From: an uncultured Bdellovibrio sp.
Lineage (GTDB): Bacteria > Bdellovibrionota > Bdellovibrionia > Bdellovibrionales > Bdellovibrionaceae
DNA: 10,277 bases
Reading direction: 5' to 3'
Assembly: GCF_946478835.1 (NCBI RefSeq)
Contig: NZ_CAMLDV010000124.1
Coordinates: 1 to 10,277 of the forward strand
In this document: piece after piece, positions 1 to 6,682 of the stretch
Layout: each line of letters opens with the position of its first letter
Position numbering within the stretch: position 1 is the stretch's first letter
Notes under the pieces: generated by a model
Database searches by the model: none
Seen by the model: the letters and a program-made list of their open reading frames with translations, nothing else
Told to the model about the DNA's origin: nothing
Translations under genes and position numbers: made by a program

Positions 1-45
1 CAACGTTCGAGTATGAGATGAGGGAGTCTCAGAGCGAGATGCTAA

Positions 46-513
46 TTATTGAAGACCTAACTTTTCTTTGATCATCTTGAGATCTTTTTTCAATTCTTCA
101 TTTTCACTCTCAAGAGTCCGGATGCGATTTTCTTTTTTGCTGTCCGCCTCTTCCAAAGACGCAATTTTTCTTTCAAGCATTTTAACTTGTTCTTCATTGG
201 CTTTGCACATGCCATAAAGTTCTTTAGTAGATTCAATCAGTGGAGCAACGAGCTTACTATAGCCAGGCATACCAGGAGGCCTACCCGGCGATGTACTATA
301 GCCAACCGTTTTATAACCGTTAGTTCCTGTTGTCACTGCTTCCGGATAAACAGCTTCTACTTCCTGAGCAATAACACCGATGTCATTACCATCCATGAAT
401 TTCATAGATGGAAAATCTTCCTGTCTCCATTGGAACGAAACACCTCTGAGTTGAAGAATTTTCGCCAAGGCTCCTGGCAATACCTCAATATTCTTCTTAT
501 ATCGTCTATCGGA
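46..513 (-). other. Coding region of the S74 (endosialidase-type) chaperone domain with predicted self-cleavage site
   Basis: This segment encodes residues 1089-1243 of the fibre. The Ser-Asp of SDRRYKKNI (S1089, D1090) is where S74 domains cut themselves off after trimer folding, and the Lys five residues later (K1094) matches the Ser/Lys spacing of the endosialidase family. IGVIAQEVEAVYPEAV (1133-1148) is the second conserved block. The remaining C-terminus is rich in Glu, Lys and Leu and looks like a coiled coil. Cleavage would remove about 155 residues and leave the mature fibre ending near residue 1088. That cleavage occurs in this host is inferred. Confidence 0.85.
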
Positions 514-3500
514 CGTTGTTTGCCATGCCGATGTTCCCGCAGCAGGACCATTCACATGAAGCGTATAACCCGGACTTGTTATACCGATTCCCACATTACC
601 ATTTGAATCAATACGCATTCTTTCTGCAGTCGCCAAACTTCCAATCGGAGTTGTATTAAAGGTCATATAAGTGGGAGTGCTCGATCCGCCCCATGTCCCT
701 GCGGCTTTGAAACTGATAGTGGCTTTTCCACTTGGCCAATTGGTTCCATCATATCCATCGCCTGAAAGAATTAAGAGAGTATTATTAGCTACAAGAGGAT
801 TAGGTGCAGCCCGCGTTCCTCCAGAGCCAGCTCCATATATGAGTGAGGCTCCGCCATAAGTGCGCAAATCAATATTTGCACCGAAACTGCTAGTGCCGTT
901 GTATTCATTCCAAATTGACAGCGGCTGCCCCGGAGTGTTCGTTCCAAGACCCAAGTTACCTGCTGGATCAATGACAAGTCTTGGGTTCGGTCCGTTCACA
1001 ATGGCAAATGACCCAGGAGCTGGAGATACGCTTCCTGTACCGTAAGTTCTCAAAGAGTAAACGGCAGTGCCCGCACTATCGACGATATTCATTCCTGAAA
1101 ACGACGTCGACGCACTCTTTACACTTAATCCGACAGGCGTTGTACTTAACACATCCAAAGGAACTGCGGGACTATTAGTTCCGATCCCGACATTCCCCCC
1201 AGTATAAGAAATATTAGCACCCGACGTGGCCCACTGAGAACTTACTGGTATTGCGGTATTACAGATGACAGAGCCCGTTCCATCTGAAGTACACATTGAG
1301 TTGTTCGTGATACCACTTACACCAATCAACGGCACACTACCTGAAACAGAACCCGTATTTTTAGTTGCCGCAGTACCAAGACCCAAATTTGTTTGCGCCG
1401 CGGCTGCCGTCGTTGCTCCCGTACCACCGCGAGTTATCGGTAGAGTACCACTCACTATTTTTCCAGCATCGAAACTTGGAATTAGAGTGGAGTCAATTAA
1501 TCCCGTCGAATCAAGTTTTGGAATCTTACCGGCAAAGCTGGCACTTCCCCCAGTCACTGTTGAATTTAATGTCAACACAGGAGCCGTTGTTGGTGATGTA
1601 ACAGAAATATCCCCATTTGCACTAGAGACATTCGTGACGGTTCCACCGCCACCACCAGAAGCTGCAATTGTGATTCCTCCCGCAGAGTTTGTGACTGTAA
1701 TACCAGATCCACCAGTGATGTTCGCTAAAGTAAATCCACTTCCGTTACCAATCAAAAGTTGTCCGTTTGCAGCAGTTCCTATATAGCTTGCAAGTTTTTG
1801 TCTTGATGGTGAGTTGTTTGTCCAATAAAGATTTGCTCCGTTACTTTCAATATTTCCACTGACTGCAGTTCCTACCAAGGTGCCCGCAGGAATTCTCATT
1901 GGAGAAAGTGACGTCGTTCCTGGCGCTAAAGTCAGCATACCTGTCATTGCACCACCGGAATTTTGCAAAGCTCCTGTGATACGAGAATCATTACCCGCAG
2001 CGAAAGTTGTTGCTGTTGTTCCTTGTAAGCTTGAGATCGTAATATCTGTTGGTGTTGCGGCCGTCGCCGTGTTGTTACCTTTCAAAGTATTCGCAGGCAT
2101 ATTGGCCAGAGTCACAACACCCGTCGTAGATATTGTCGCCGCACCAGACATTGTTTGAGCAACGGCCACATTTGTTCCATCACCAATCCAAATCTTACCG
2201 CTGGCTAAAACTGGCAACAGAGGAGAGGGTGCCTGACACACCCAACCTGCTAATGTCCAGGTAGCGACATTTCCTGCAGTCCCACAAGAAAAATTAGAAA
2301 ACTTTCCCGTGCCGTCTTTGACGACAATGGCCGCCGTACCGTCATTCACTCCGGTGTTATTAAGATCCGCAACTAAAATAGTTCCGTCTAAAATCTTTGT
2401 CGTTGTCACAGCACCAGTCGTGATTGTTGCCGCTGCGGAGTTAGGACCTGAAGCTGTCACATCACCAGTCAATGCGGTAATATAACTTCCACCCGCTGCC
2501 TGCGTAACCCAACTCATATTTCCTGCGGTGTCCGAGGCTAGAACCTGGGTTCCCGTGGTAGGCAAGGCGCTCGGTAATCTTAAAACGTAGTTCGCACTAA
2601 TCGGTGTTGAGGGTCCTGTGATTTGGATTTGGTTTCCACCTGCCGCGGGACTACGAACATAAATATTATCAGTAAAAATATTTGTATTTGTGATCGTCGG
2701 TGCTGACAAAGTTCCCGTTGTCGAAATATTTCCACTGGTATTAATAACTGCTGTAGCGGAAATACCTGAGGCTGTTGTCGCCGTCACTGCATTGACGTTG
2801 GTTAACTGTGAACCATCTACTGCTGGAAGCTTTCCAGCGCCGTTCATCTGGACAATCTGATTCGCACCAGTTCCAACATTTACATTCAATGTCACACTGC
2901 CAGAAGTTCCACCACCGGTCAGTCCCGTTCCTGCAGTGACACCGGTGATCGTCCCTGAATTTCCCGCAGGTAACGTGGCTGGAACCCATTGAGAGCCATC
3001 AAACTGAAGAACTTGATTTATCGTGGGATTTGTGGCCGAAATAACAGTCCCTTTTATTTTATCTACACTGACGTTGTTATAAGGACCAGTGACGTCTCCA
3101 CCAAATGACGTCGACGTTCCAAGTTTGTTGTTGAATATATTCCAGTCTGCTGAACTCAAATAACCGTTTGTCGATGTGTTGGCTGGAGCAATAGAGATAT
3201 TCGGAGTTGCTCCGCCACTGGACACTAAAGGTGCGCTGGCAGTGACCCCCGTGACAGTACCGCCACTCAAAAGATTTTCTATGGCCGCTTGTGTGACGAT
3301 GCCGCTTGTCTGAACAAAATCCGAAGGACCTTTATCAGCAAGCTTCTGAGAGTTAATAGCAAAAGGAATATTGCCAATTACAACATCGGGCGTGAGATCT
3401 GTCGATCCAACTTTGATGTGCAATGATCTTGTTGCGAAACCACTTACAGTAACGGAGCTCGCTCCACTACACTCAAGACTTCCGGAAGAAGCAAAAATAC

Positions 3501-3777
3501 GGGTGGCATTATTCGTTGTCGTGTCAGTTCTTGTTCCCGCTCCAACAATAACACTGAATTCACCTTGCGAGCCCGGCGAAATTGGTTGAGTTTCCTCGTA
3601 CGCAATACAAGAAGTTCCGTAGATAACTTGGAAGGTCACCGTTTGTGGTGTCGTGATCGGTGTACCACTGGAGTCCGTCAGAACACCTTCATAAGTAAAA
3701 AGTGAACCGGGCGAAGTTGCCACCGCATGCGCTTGAGATACAAAGATCATCATGACTAAAGAAAGAATTAACTTCAT
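46..3777 (-). CDS. Secreted phage-tail-fibre-like adhesin with C-terminal S74 autochaperone domain (MAT-type fibre)
   Basis: Predicted trimeric surface fibre of 1243 residues. Residues 1-18 are a signal peptide ending AHA. Residues about 25-145 form an N-terminal domain starting FTYEGVL, ending near FAINSQKLADK. Residues about 150-850 are a Ser/Thr/Gly-rich mosaic of modules typical of phage fibres: GTVTGV/GTITGV/GTVTNV units, NGYLSSADW near 204-212, RGGTGATT near 783-790, and a five-glycine run at 708-712. GNVGIG-type repeats begin at 861, 940 and 1060. Residues 1089-1190 match the S74 intramolecular chaperone: SDRRYKKNI at 1089, then IGVIAQEVE. A charged heptad-like coiled coil follows at about 1191-1240. 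The ATG at 3777 has an AAGGA 7 bases upstream and overlaps the stop of the lipoprotein gene (ATGA). In Bdellovibrio such proteins are known as MAT fibres used in prey recognition; assignment here is by architecture. Ligand unknown. Confidence 0.9.
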   Translation of the reverse strand: MKLILSLVMMIFVSQAHAVATSPGSLFTYEGVLTDSSGTPITTPQTVTFQVIYGTSCIAYEETQPISPGSQGEFSVIVGAGTRTDTTTNNATRIFASSGSLECSGASSVTVSGFATRSLHIKVGSTDLTPDVVIGNIPFAINSQKLADKGPSDFVQTSGIVTQAAIENLLSGGTVTGVTASAPLVSSGGATPNISIAPANTSTNGYLSSADWNIFNNKLGTSTSFGGDVTGPYNNVSVDKIKGTVISATNPTINQVLQFDGSQWVPATLPAGNSGTITGVTAGTGLTGGGTSGSVTLNVNVGTGANQIVQMNGAGKLPAVDGSQLTNVNAVTATTASGISATAVINTSGNISTTGTLSAPTITNTNIFTDNIYVRSPAAGGNQIQITGPSTPISANYVLRLPSALPTTGTQVLASDTAGNMSWVTQAAGGSYITALTGDVTASGPNSAAATITTGAVTTTKILDGTILVADLNNTGVNDGTAAIVVKDGTGKFSNFSCGTAGNVATWTLAGWVCQAPSPLLPVLASGKIWIGDGTNVAVAQTMSGAATISTTGVVTLANMPANTLKGNNTATAATPTDITISSLQGTTATTFAAGNDSRITGALQNSGGAMTGMLTLAPGTTSLSPMRIPAGTLVGTAVSGNIESNGANLYWTNNSPSRQKLASYIGTAANGQLLIGNGSGFTLANITGGSGITVTNSAGGITIAASGGGGGTVTNVSSANGDISVTSPTTAPVLTLNSTVTGGSASFAGKIPKLDSTGLIDSTLIPSFDAGKIVSGTLPITRGGTGATTAAAAQTNLGLGTAATKNTGSVSGSVPLIGVSGITNNSMCTSDGTGSVICNTAIPVSSQWATSGANISYTGGNVGIGTNSPAVPLDVLSTTPVGLSVKSASTSFSGMNIVDSAGTAVYSLRTYGTGSVSPAPGSFAIVNGPNPRLVIDPAGNLGLGTNTPGQPLSIWNEYNGTSSFGANIDLRTYGGASLIYGAGSGGTRAAPNPLVANNTLLILSGDGYDGTNWPSGKATISFKAAGTWGGSSTPTYMTFNTTPIGSLATAERMRIDSNGNVGIGITSPGYTLHVNGPAAGTSAWQTTSDRRYKKNIEVLPGALAKILQLRGVSFQWRQEDFPSMKFMDGNDIGVIAQEVEAVYPEAVTTGTNGYKTVGYSTSPGRPPGMPGYSKLVAPLIESTKELYGMCKANEEQVKMLERKIASLEEADSKKENRIRTLESENEELKKDLKMIKEKLGLQ
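553..1197 (-). repeat. Three GN(V/L)G(I/L)G-type repeats in the fibre shaft
   Basis: Residues 861-876 (GNVGIGTNSP...), 940-955 (GNLGLGTNTP...) and 1060-1075 (GNVGIGITSP...) are copies of one motif, at 1150-1197, 913-960 and 553-600. Each is followed by a short hydrophobic strand (PLDV, PLSI, TLHV). This motif commonly precedes S74 domains in fibre proteins and probably forms beta-rich trimer segments. Spacing is uneven (79 and 120 residues), so other sequence is inserted between copies. Confidence 0.8.
1375..1452 (-). repeat. Phage tail-fibre collar-type motif (RGGTGATT ... NLGLG)
   Basis: Residues 776-801 of the fibre contain SGTLPITRGGTGATT followed by AAAAQTNLGLG, a motif seen widely in tailed-phage fibres. 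It is a direct sign that part of the shaft is built from phage-derived modules. It sits midway between the glycine run at 708-712 and the first GNVGIG repeat. Confidence 0.75.
1567..3261 (-). repeat. Dispersed GT(V/I)T(G/N)V fibre modules (three copies)
   Basis: Copies start at residues 173 (3190-3261), 275 (2881-2955) and 712 (1567-1644). Each begins GT(V/I)T(G/N)V, continues for about 25 residues and ends in a strand such as ISI, LNV or LTL. Copies 2 and 3 are followed by similar text: GAGKLPAVDGSQLTNV after copy 2 and FAGKIPKLDSTGLIDSTLI after copy 3. That suggests duplication of a larger shaft unit. The third copy follows the five-glycine run, which may act as a flexible hinge. Confidence 0.65.
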
Positions 3778-4340
3778 TGAGCAATCCTTCCTTTAATAGT
3801 AAAGCTGCCGCCACTGGCAACATGTTGATTTTGCGAACGTACACGTCCATGCAAAACCAATCCCGTTCCCGTCTGTGTTTGTGAGCCCGCGAGAATTTCT
3901 TGGCTAACAGGTGTCGATGGTGAATATTTCACATTCACAGTACGGTAAATCCAACTGCCGATACGTGGAAGCGCGCGAAATTTTACGGAGACCACTTGGC
4001 CATTTGTAAAACTCATTCCGCTCCATGGTGATTTTGTATTCGTCAGTGTCACGGCAAAAGCACCGTTTTCACATTTTGATTTTGCCGACGGATCGTAAGC
4101 TGTGGGTTGCAACCAGGTGGCTCCCCCATCAAAACTCATTTCTACTTGCCCAACAAACGCAGAACAATTCGCTTGCAACGGAACCGAGTGCATGCTTGCA
4201 GTCACCACATCTGTCGTCACAAAATCAAAGCCTTCAATGGAACGAAGAATAGAAACCGACGGAGTCGTGTCGGAGCATCCGACAAGAAATAGTAAAAGTG
4301 GCGCTAAAATGTTGATTTTACGAACATCCCATTTGTTCAT
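3774..4340 (-). CDS. Small lipoprotein co-encoded with the fibre protein
   Basis: A 188-residue protein I do not recognise by family. Residues 1-21 form a lipoprotein signal with hydrophobic core ILAPLLLFLV and lipobox LVGC; Cys22 would be lipidated. The following residue is Ser, not Asp, which by the E. coli '+2' rule favours the outer membrane. The mature part is beta-rich in character, with MSFDGGATW at about 68-76 and cysteines at 59 and 90 that could pair. The C-terminus (residues about 150-188) is rich in Gln, Gly and Ser. Its stop overlaps the fibre start in ATGA, so the two proteins are very probably made in a fixed ratio. I infer a role as anchor, folding helper or secretion partner of the fibre. 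The start ATG has only a weak AAGGG upstream, but no other in-frame Met precedes the lipobox. Confidence 0.85.
   Translation of the reverse strand: MNKWDVRKINILAPLLLFLVGCSDTTPSVSILRSIEGFDFVTTDVVTASMHSVPLQANCSAFVGQVEMSFDGGATWLQPTAYDPSAKSKCENGAFAVTLTNTKSPWSGMSFTNGQVVSVKFRALPRIGSWIYRTVNVKYSPSTPVSQEILAGSQTQTGTGLVLHGRVRSQNQHVASGGSFTIKGRIAQ
3785..3789 (-). promoter_or_regulatory. Ribosome binding site of the fibre gene, inside the lipoprotein gene
   Basis: The minus strand reads AAGGA, 7 bases before the fibre ATG at 3777-3775. It lies inside the last codons of the lipoprotein gene (Lys-Gly-Arg-Ile-Ala-Gln-stop). Together with the ATGA overlap this points to translational coupling of the two proteins. 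Confidence 0.7.
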
Positions 4341-4510
4341 GACCCTTTAAATATCGGTATTTTTTAAAAGGCCCTTGAGTTTCAAAATGAGACTCTTAAA
4401 TAGTACTAAGGATGAAACAAACTCTGTCTCAATTATGTAACAATTCTAGAATACAAAGCGACCCGCGACGCCAAAACCGTCATCTTCGTAAGTATCTGCC
4501 CTCTCTTCGG
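4341..4510. other. Intergenic region between lipid operon and lipoprotein-fibre operon
   Basis: This is the largest gap in the window. It must contain the promoter for the lipoprotein-fibre pair unless transcription reads through from the right. The part near 4341-4370 is AT-rich. I see an imperfect inverted repeat at 4377-4395 and a coding-like out-of-frame tail at 4446-4520. I found no -35/-10 pair with good spacing, and no GC-rich hairpin followed by a U run on either strand. Confidence 0.6.
4377..4395. repeat. Imperfect inverted repeat upstream of the lipoprotein gene
   Basis: The plus strand reads GAGTTTCA-AAA-TGAGACTC: 8-base arms around a 3-base centre with one mismatch. It lies 37 bases before the lipoprotein ATG. 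No T run follows on either strand, so it is not a standard terminator. It could be a regulator binding site or a small hairpin in the 5' leader, or chance. Confidence 0.4.
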
Positions 4511-4520
4511 CTAGCTCTTC
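4446..4520 (-). pseudogene. Possible remnant: out-of-frame tail resembling an outer-membrane barrel C-terminus
   Basis: In a different frame from the upstream transferase gene, and overlapping its last 10 bases, the minus strand reads EELAEERADTYE followed by DDGFGVAGRFVF and a TAG stop at 4446-4448. The last stretch alternates hydrophobic and polar residues and ends in Phe, like the final strand of a BAM-assembled outer-membrane barrel. The frame is open only a short way upstream (stops occur inside the transferase gene), so it cannot be an independent gene. It may be the leftover 3' end of a deleted gene, a frameshifted alternative C-terminus, or chance. Confidence 0.3.
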
Positions 4521-5608
4521 ATGAAGATGTGAAATTGATAAACACCCGTGCCATCCTTGTTTTGGGCCCACAGATCTTTATCAGCAAGTGCTTTCCAACC
4601 CGTGACGTCGATCGCTGTGGGAGCACGCATGAAAGAACGGATCACCATTTGGCTTCCGGATTTAGTGTCTTTAGAAAGTTTCTGCAATATCTGATTTGCA
4701 TCTTTGCCGTCAAGATAAGAAATCGTGTCTGACAGAGAGATAAAATCATACGGATGCTGAGGCAAATGCTCCAAAAGATTTCCGTTCAAATAACGGATTT
4801 CGGTTTTCGATTTTTTAACAGCTTCAACGATGTGTTGATGTGCTTCCAGCGGAAGCCCTTCTTCGTAAGCGATTCTTCCTAAAAACAAAATCTGCATGAA
4901 ATAATTTTTGCGCACCAATTGCGTTTTAAAGATGCGACTGAATTCTTCCATAATAAACTGCGACGGAGAACGCTGCTCGGTCTTATGCTCGGACTTTCCA
5001 GAGAAATGTCCTTTATATAAAAACTTATTAAAAACGTATTCGCTGGCCGCGACACGGATAAAACTGTTCCAACGAATTTTGGGCCAATGTTTTTCATAAA
5101 GCTCAACTTGCTCGCTGAGTGATTGCGCCTCAAAGACTTTGCTGAAATCGCATTGCAGAACTTCTCTGAATAAGTATCCCAACTTTTGAAAGTGAGACTC
5201 CCAACGGCCGAGCAGAATAAAACCGTGTGGTTTCCACCCTTCCTTTCTCTCAACCCAGTAGGACTTCGCTTCGGAAGACAATGTCAGCTTATTAAATAAA
5301 ATCTCTCTGTCATCGCCAGAATCACTGCCACCTTGCAGAGCGCCGCGATATCCCATTAAGAAAAGATATTCTTCATAAGTGAGCGTTTTCATCGCCTGCA
5401 AACGCAGCTCACATAAGTAAAGCTGACTCACCGACATATCAATGACGTCTAGGTATTTGGGATTTTTCGCAATCAAAGGCAGACAGCGTGCACCCGAGCC
5501 CGCAATACTGAAAACTCGCTCTGCGCCTTCGGGTAAGAGGTCAAACTCGATGCGTGTGTCTTCATTCGACAAAGTGTAATTCAAATCTGAAAAATATTCT
5601 TTTGCCAC
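4511..5608 (-). CDS. DUF3419 / BtaA-like SAM-dependent 3-amino-3-carboxypropyl transferase
   Basis: This 365-residue cytoplasmic protein resembles the DUF3419 family, whose characterised member BtaA moves the 3-amino-3-carboxypropyl group of S-adenosylmethionine onto diacylglycerol, the first step to betaine lipids. Visible signs are the SAM-binding loop VFSIAGSGARCLPLI (32-46), the acidic second strand LDVIDMSVSQL (53-63), ELRLQAMKTLTYEEYLFLMG (67-86), which is typical of this family, and the later YDFISLSDTISYLD (287-300). The end, GTGVYQFHIF, also fits the family. The start is GTG, chosen because AAGGAG lies 5 bases upstream and the upstream gene stops 9 bases away. No BtaB-like N-methyltransferase is seen in the window, so the product may stop at a homoserine-type lipid, or the acceptor may differ. 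The family call is from motif recall; the substrate is inferred. Confidence 0.8.
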   Translation of the reverse strand: MAKEYFSDLNYTLSNEDTRIEFDLLPEGAERVFSIAGSGARCLPLIAKNPKYLDVIDMSVSQLYLCELRLQAMKTLTYEEYLFLMGYRGALQGGSDSGDDREILFNKLTLSSEAKSYWVERKEGWKPHGFILLGRWESHFQKLGYLFREVLQCDFSKVFEAQSLSEQVELYEKHWPKIRWNSFIRVAASEYVFNKFLYKGHFSGKSEHKTEQRSPSQFIMEEFSRIFKTQLVRKNYFMQILFLGRIAYEEGLPLEAHQHIVEAVKKSKTEIRYLNGNLLEHLPQHPYDFISLSDTISYLDGKDANQILQKLSKDTKSGSQMVIRSFMRAPTAIDVTGWKALADKDLWAQNKDGTGVYQFHIFMKS

Positions 5609-5613
5609 ACGTA

Positions 5614-5619
5614 CTCCTT
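5614..5619 (-). promoter_or_regulatory. Strong ribosome binding site deciding the GTG start of the DUF3419 gene
   Basis: The minus strand reads AAGGAG, 5 bases before GTG at 5608-5606. The first two As belong to the TAA stop of the barrel gene (5618-5620). This fixes the GTG start and indicates coupled translation. Confidence 0.8.
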
Positions 5620-6682
5620 AAAATGCTAAATTGCCGGTTAATTCAAAACGCACACCCATCACAAGTCCCCCGGTGATGTCTTCGTAGATTTTATAAAGGC
5701 CTTGTTGACCTTCATAGTTTTGCACAAAAGCCGATGCCGTAAAATAATCTGTGAGGTTGTATCCATAGCTTGCACTCACAAAAGCGTCTTCACTCTTGGG
5801 ATTTTGATAAATCTGCATTTGGATATCATGGCGATTGGGATTCCACTGAGCCGTCATATAAAAAGCCGTTTGTGCTTCGTTTTCGGTAAGCCCGTTGACT
5901 TCAAAATAACTGATCTGCGGCAGGATGATCCAGTTTCCTAAAAATAAATCACAGCCAATATTCGCAAACATTTGATCGCGTTTGACTGGCAAATTCGGAG
6001 TGGTGTCATTCATATAACCCACTTCAAACTTCGGCACGGCGGTATCAAAAGCATAGTTTCCTGAAAGACCGTAATAATACTTCTTAAGAACCTGAGCGCT
6101 CATAGCCGAAAAGCCAAAGCCACCCATGTTCCATTTCACACGGCCACCAAAACTTGTGTTCTTTTCGTTTTCCGTTTCAGGGATTGGAACTGGATAAAAA
6201 TTTTCCGCAAGCTCTCCAATACCCACTAACTCCACAGAGAAGTTTTCTTTCGCATAAGAAAAAGAGGCACCCGTGGAATGTGTTAACTGATCTGAAAGAG
6301 GATCAAAAAATAAACGATTAAAACGACGGCCCGTCCACACGTCCAAAGACGGCAAGGTCCAACTTTCGCTCCAACGTAAAGCTTGCCTTCCAACACGGAC
6401 AAAGAACGATTCTAATTTAAATTCGAAATAAGCTTCTTGAAGGTAGCCGCGCGAAGGAGATCTACGAATGAAAGCCTGATCTTCATTTCCCTCGAACTCG
6501 CCAAAACCTTCCACGAAAATTCCGAAAGGCCCCACATTGGAGTTCAATTTGGATTTCACCACCAAGCGGTTGGCAAGCTCCTCTTCTTTTCCTTGAATAT
6601 AGTCATAGCGTGCAGCACCCGTGAGGTCTGCGCGCGCAATGACCGCATTTATTAAAAGAAAAAGAAGAACGCCGAAACGCAC
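5618..6682 (-). CDS. Outer-membrane beta-barrel protein (porin/DUF1302-like)
   Basis: A 354-residue protein with a signal peptide (about residues 1-18, ending ARA before DL). The rest is made of many short amphipathic strands with aromatic residues, such as YFEFKLESFFVRVGRQ (85-100), FSVELVGIGEL and AFYMTAQW, and ends GNLAF. A terminal Phe is the usual BAM recognition residue. The stretch VGRQALRWSESWTLPSLDVW (97-116) recalls DUF1302-type barrels, which often sit beside LolA-like proteins. It would reside in the outer membrane and may accept, export or pass a hydrophobic cargo. The start is GTG and shares one base with the preceding TAG stop (TAGTG); the nearest purine-rich stretch is poor, so translation probably relies on ribosomes finishing the upstream gene. 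The exact family is uncertain. Confidence 0.82.
   Translation of the reverse strand: MRFGVLLFLLINAVIARADLTGAARYDYIQGKEEELANRLVVKSKLNSNVGPFGIFVEGFGEFEGNEDQAFIRRSPSRGYLQEAYFEFKLESFFVRVGRQALRWSESWTLPSLDVWTGRRFNRLFFDPLSDQLTHSTGASFSYAKENFSVELVGIGELAENFYPVPIPETENEKNTSFGGRVKWNMGGFGFSAMSAQVLKKYYYGLSGNYAFDTAVPKFEVGYMNDTTPNLPVKRDQMFANIGCDLFLGNWIILPQISYFEVNGLTENEAQTAFYMTAQWNPNRHDIQMQIYQNPKSEDAFVSASYGYNLTDYFTASAFVQNYEGQQGLYKIYEDITGGLVMGVRFELTGNLAF

Noticed and set aside
1..45. Possible hairpin after the fibre stop codon
   Set aside because: Only short, weak pairings (GAGA/TCTC) and no U run, so no terminator can be supported within these 45 bases.
187..606. 139-codon plus-strand open frame opposite the S74 domain
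   Set aside because: Antisense shadow: the minus-strand frame carries clear conserved S74 motifs over the same bases.
1265..1786. 173-codon plus-strand open frame opposite the fibre gene
   Set aside because: Its Pro/Val-rich translation is what results from reading Gly/Thr/Ala-rich fibre codons backwards. It has no family signature and lies wholly within a well-supported minus-strand gene.
46..3777. The fibre as evidence of a prophage
   Set aside because: It has a Sec signal peptide, a lipoprotein partner and no neighbouring phage structural, replication or lysis genes. A domesticated fibre fits better.
4341..4360. CCGATAT on the minus strand resembling the -10 element of flagellar (FliA) promoters
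   Set aside because: It is too close to the lipoprotein ATG to leave room for a ribosome site, and there is no matching -35 element at the right distance.
4361..4395. Possible -35 TTGAAA on the minus strand
   Set aside because: At 16-18 bases spacing only AT-rich sequence with poor match to TATAAT is found, so I do not call a promoter.
4412..4732. 106-codon plus-strand open frame crossing the intergenic gap into the transferase gene
   Set aside because: Its translation is Arg/His/Leu-rich without recognisable motifs and most of it is antisense to the DUF3419 gene. The few codons in the gap do not support a gene.
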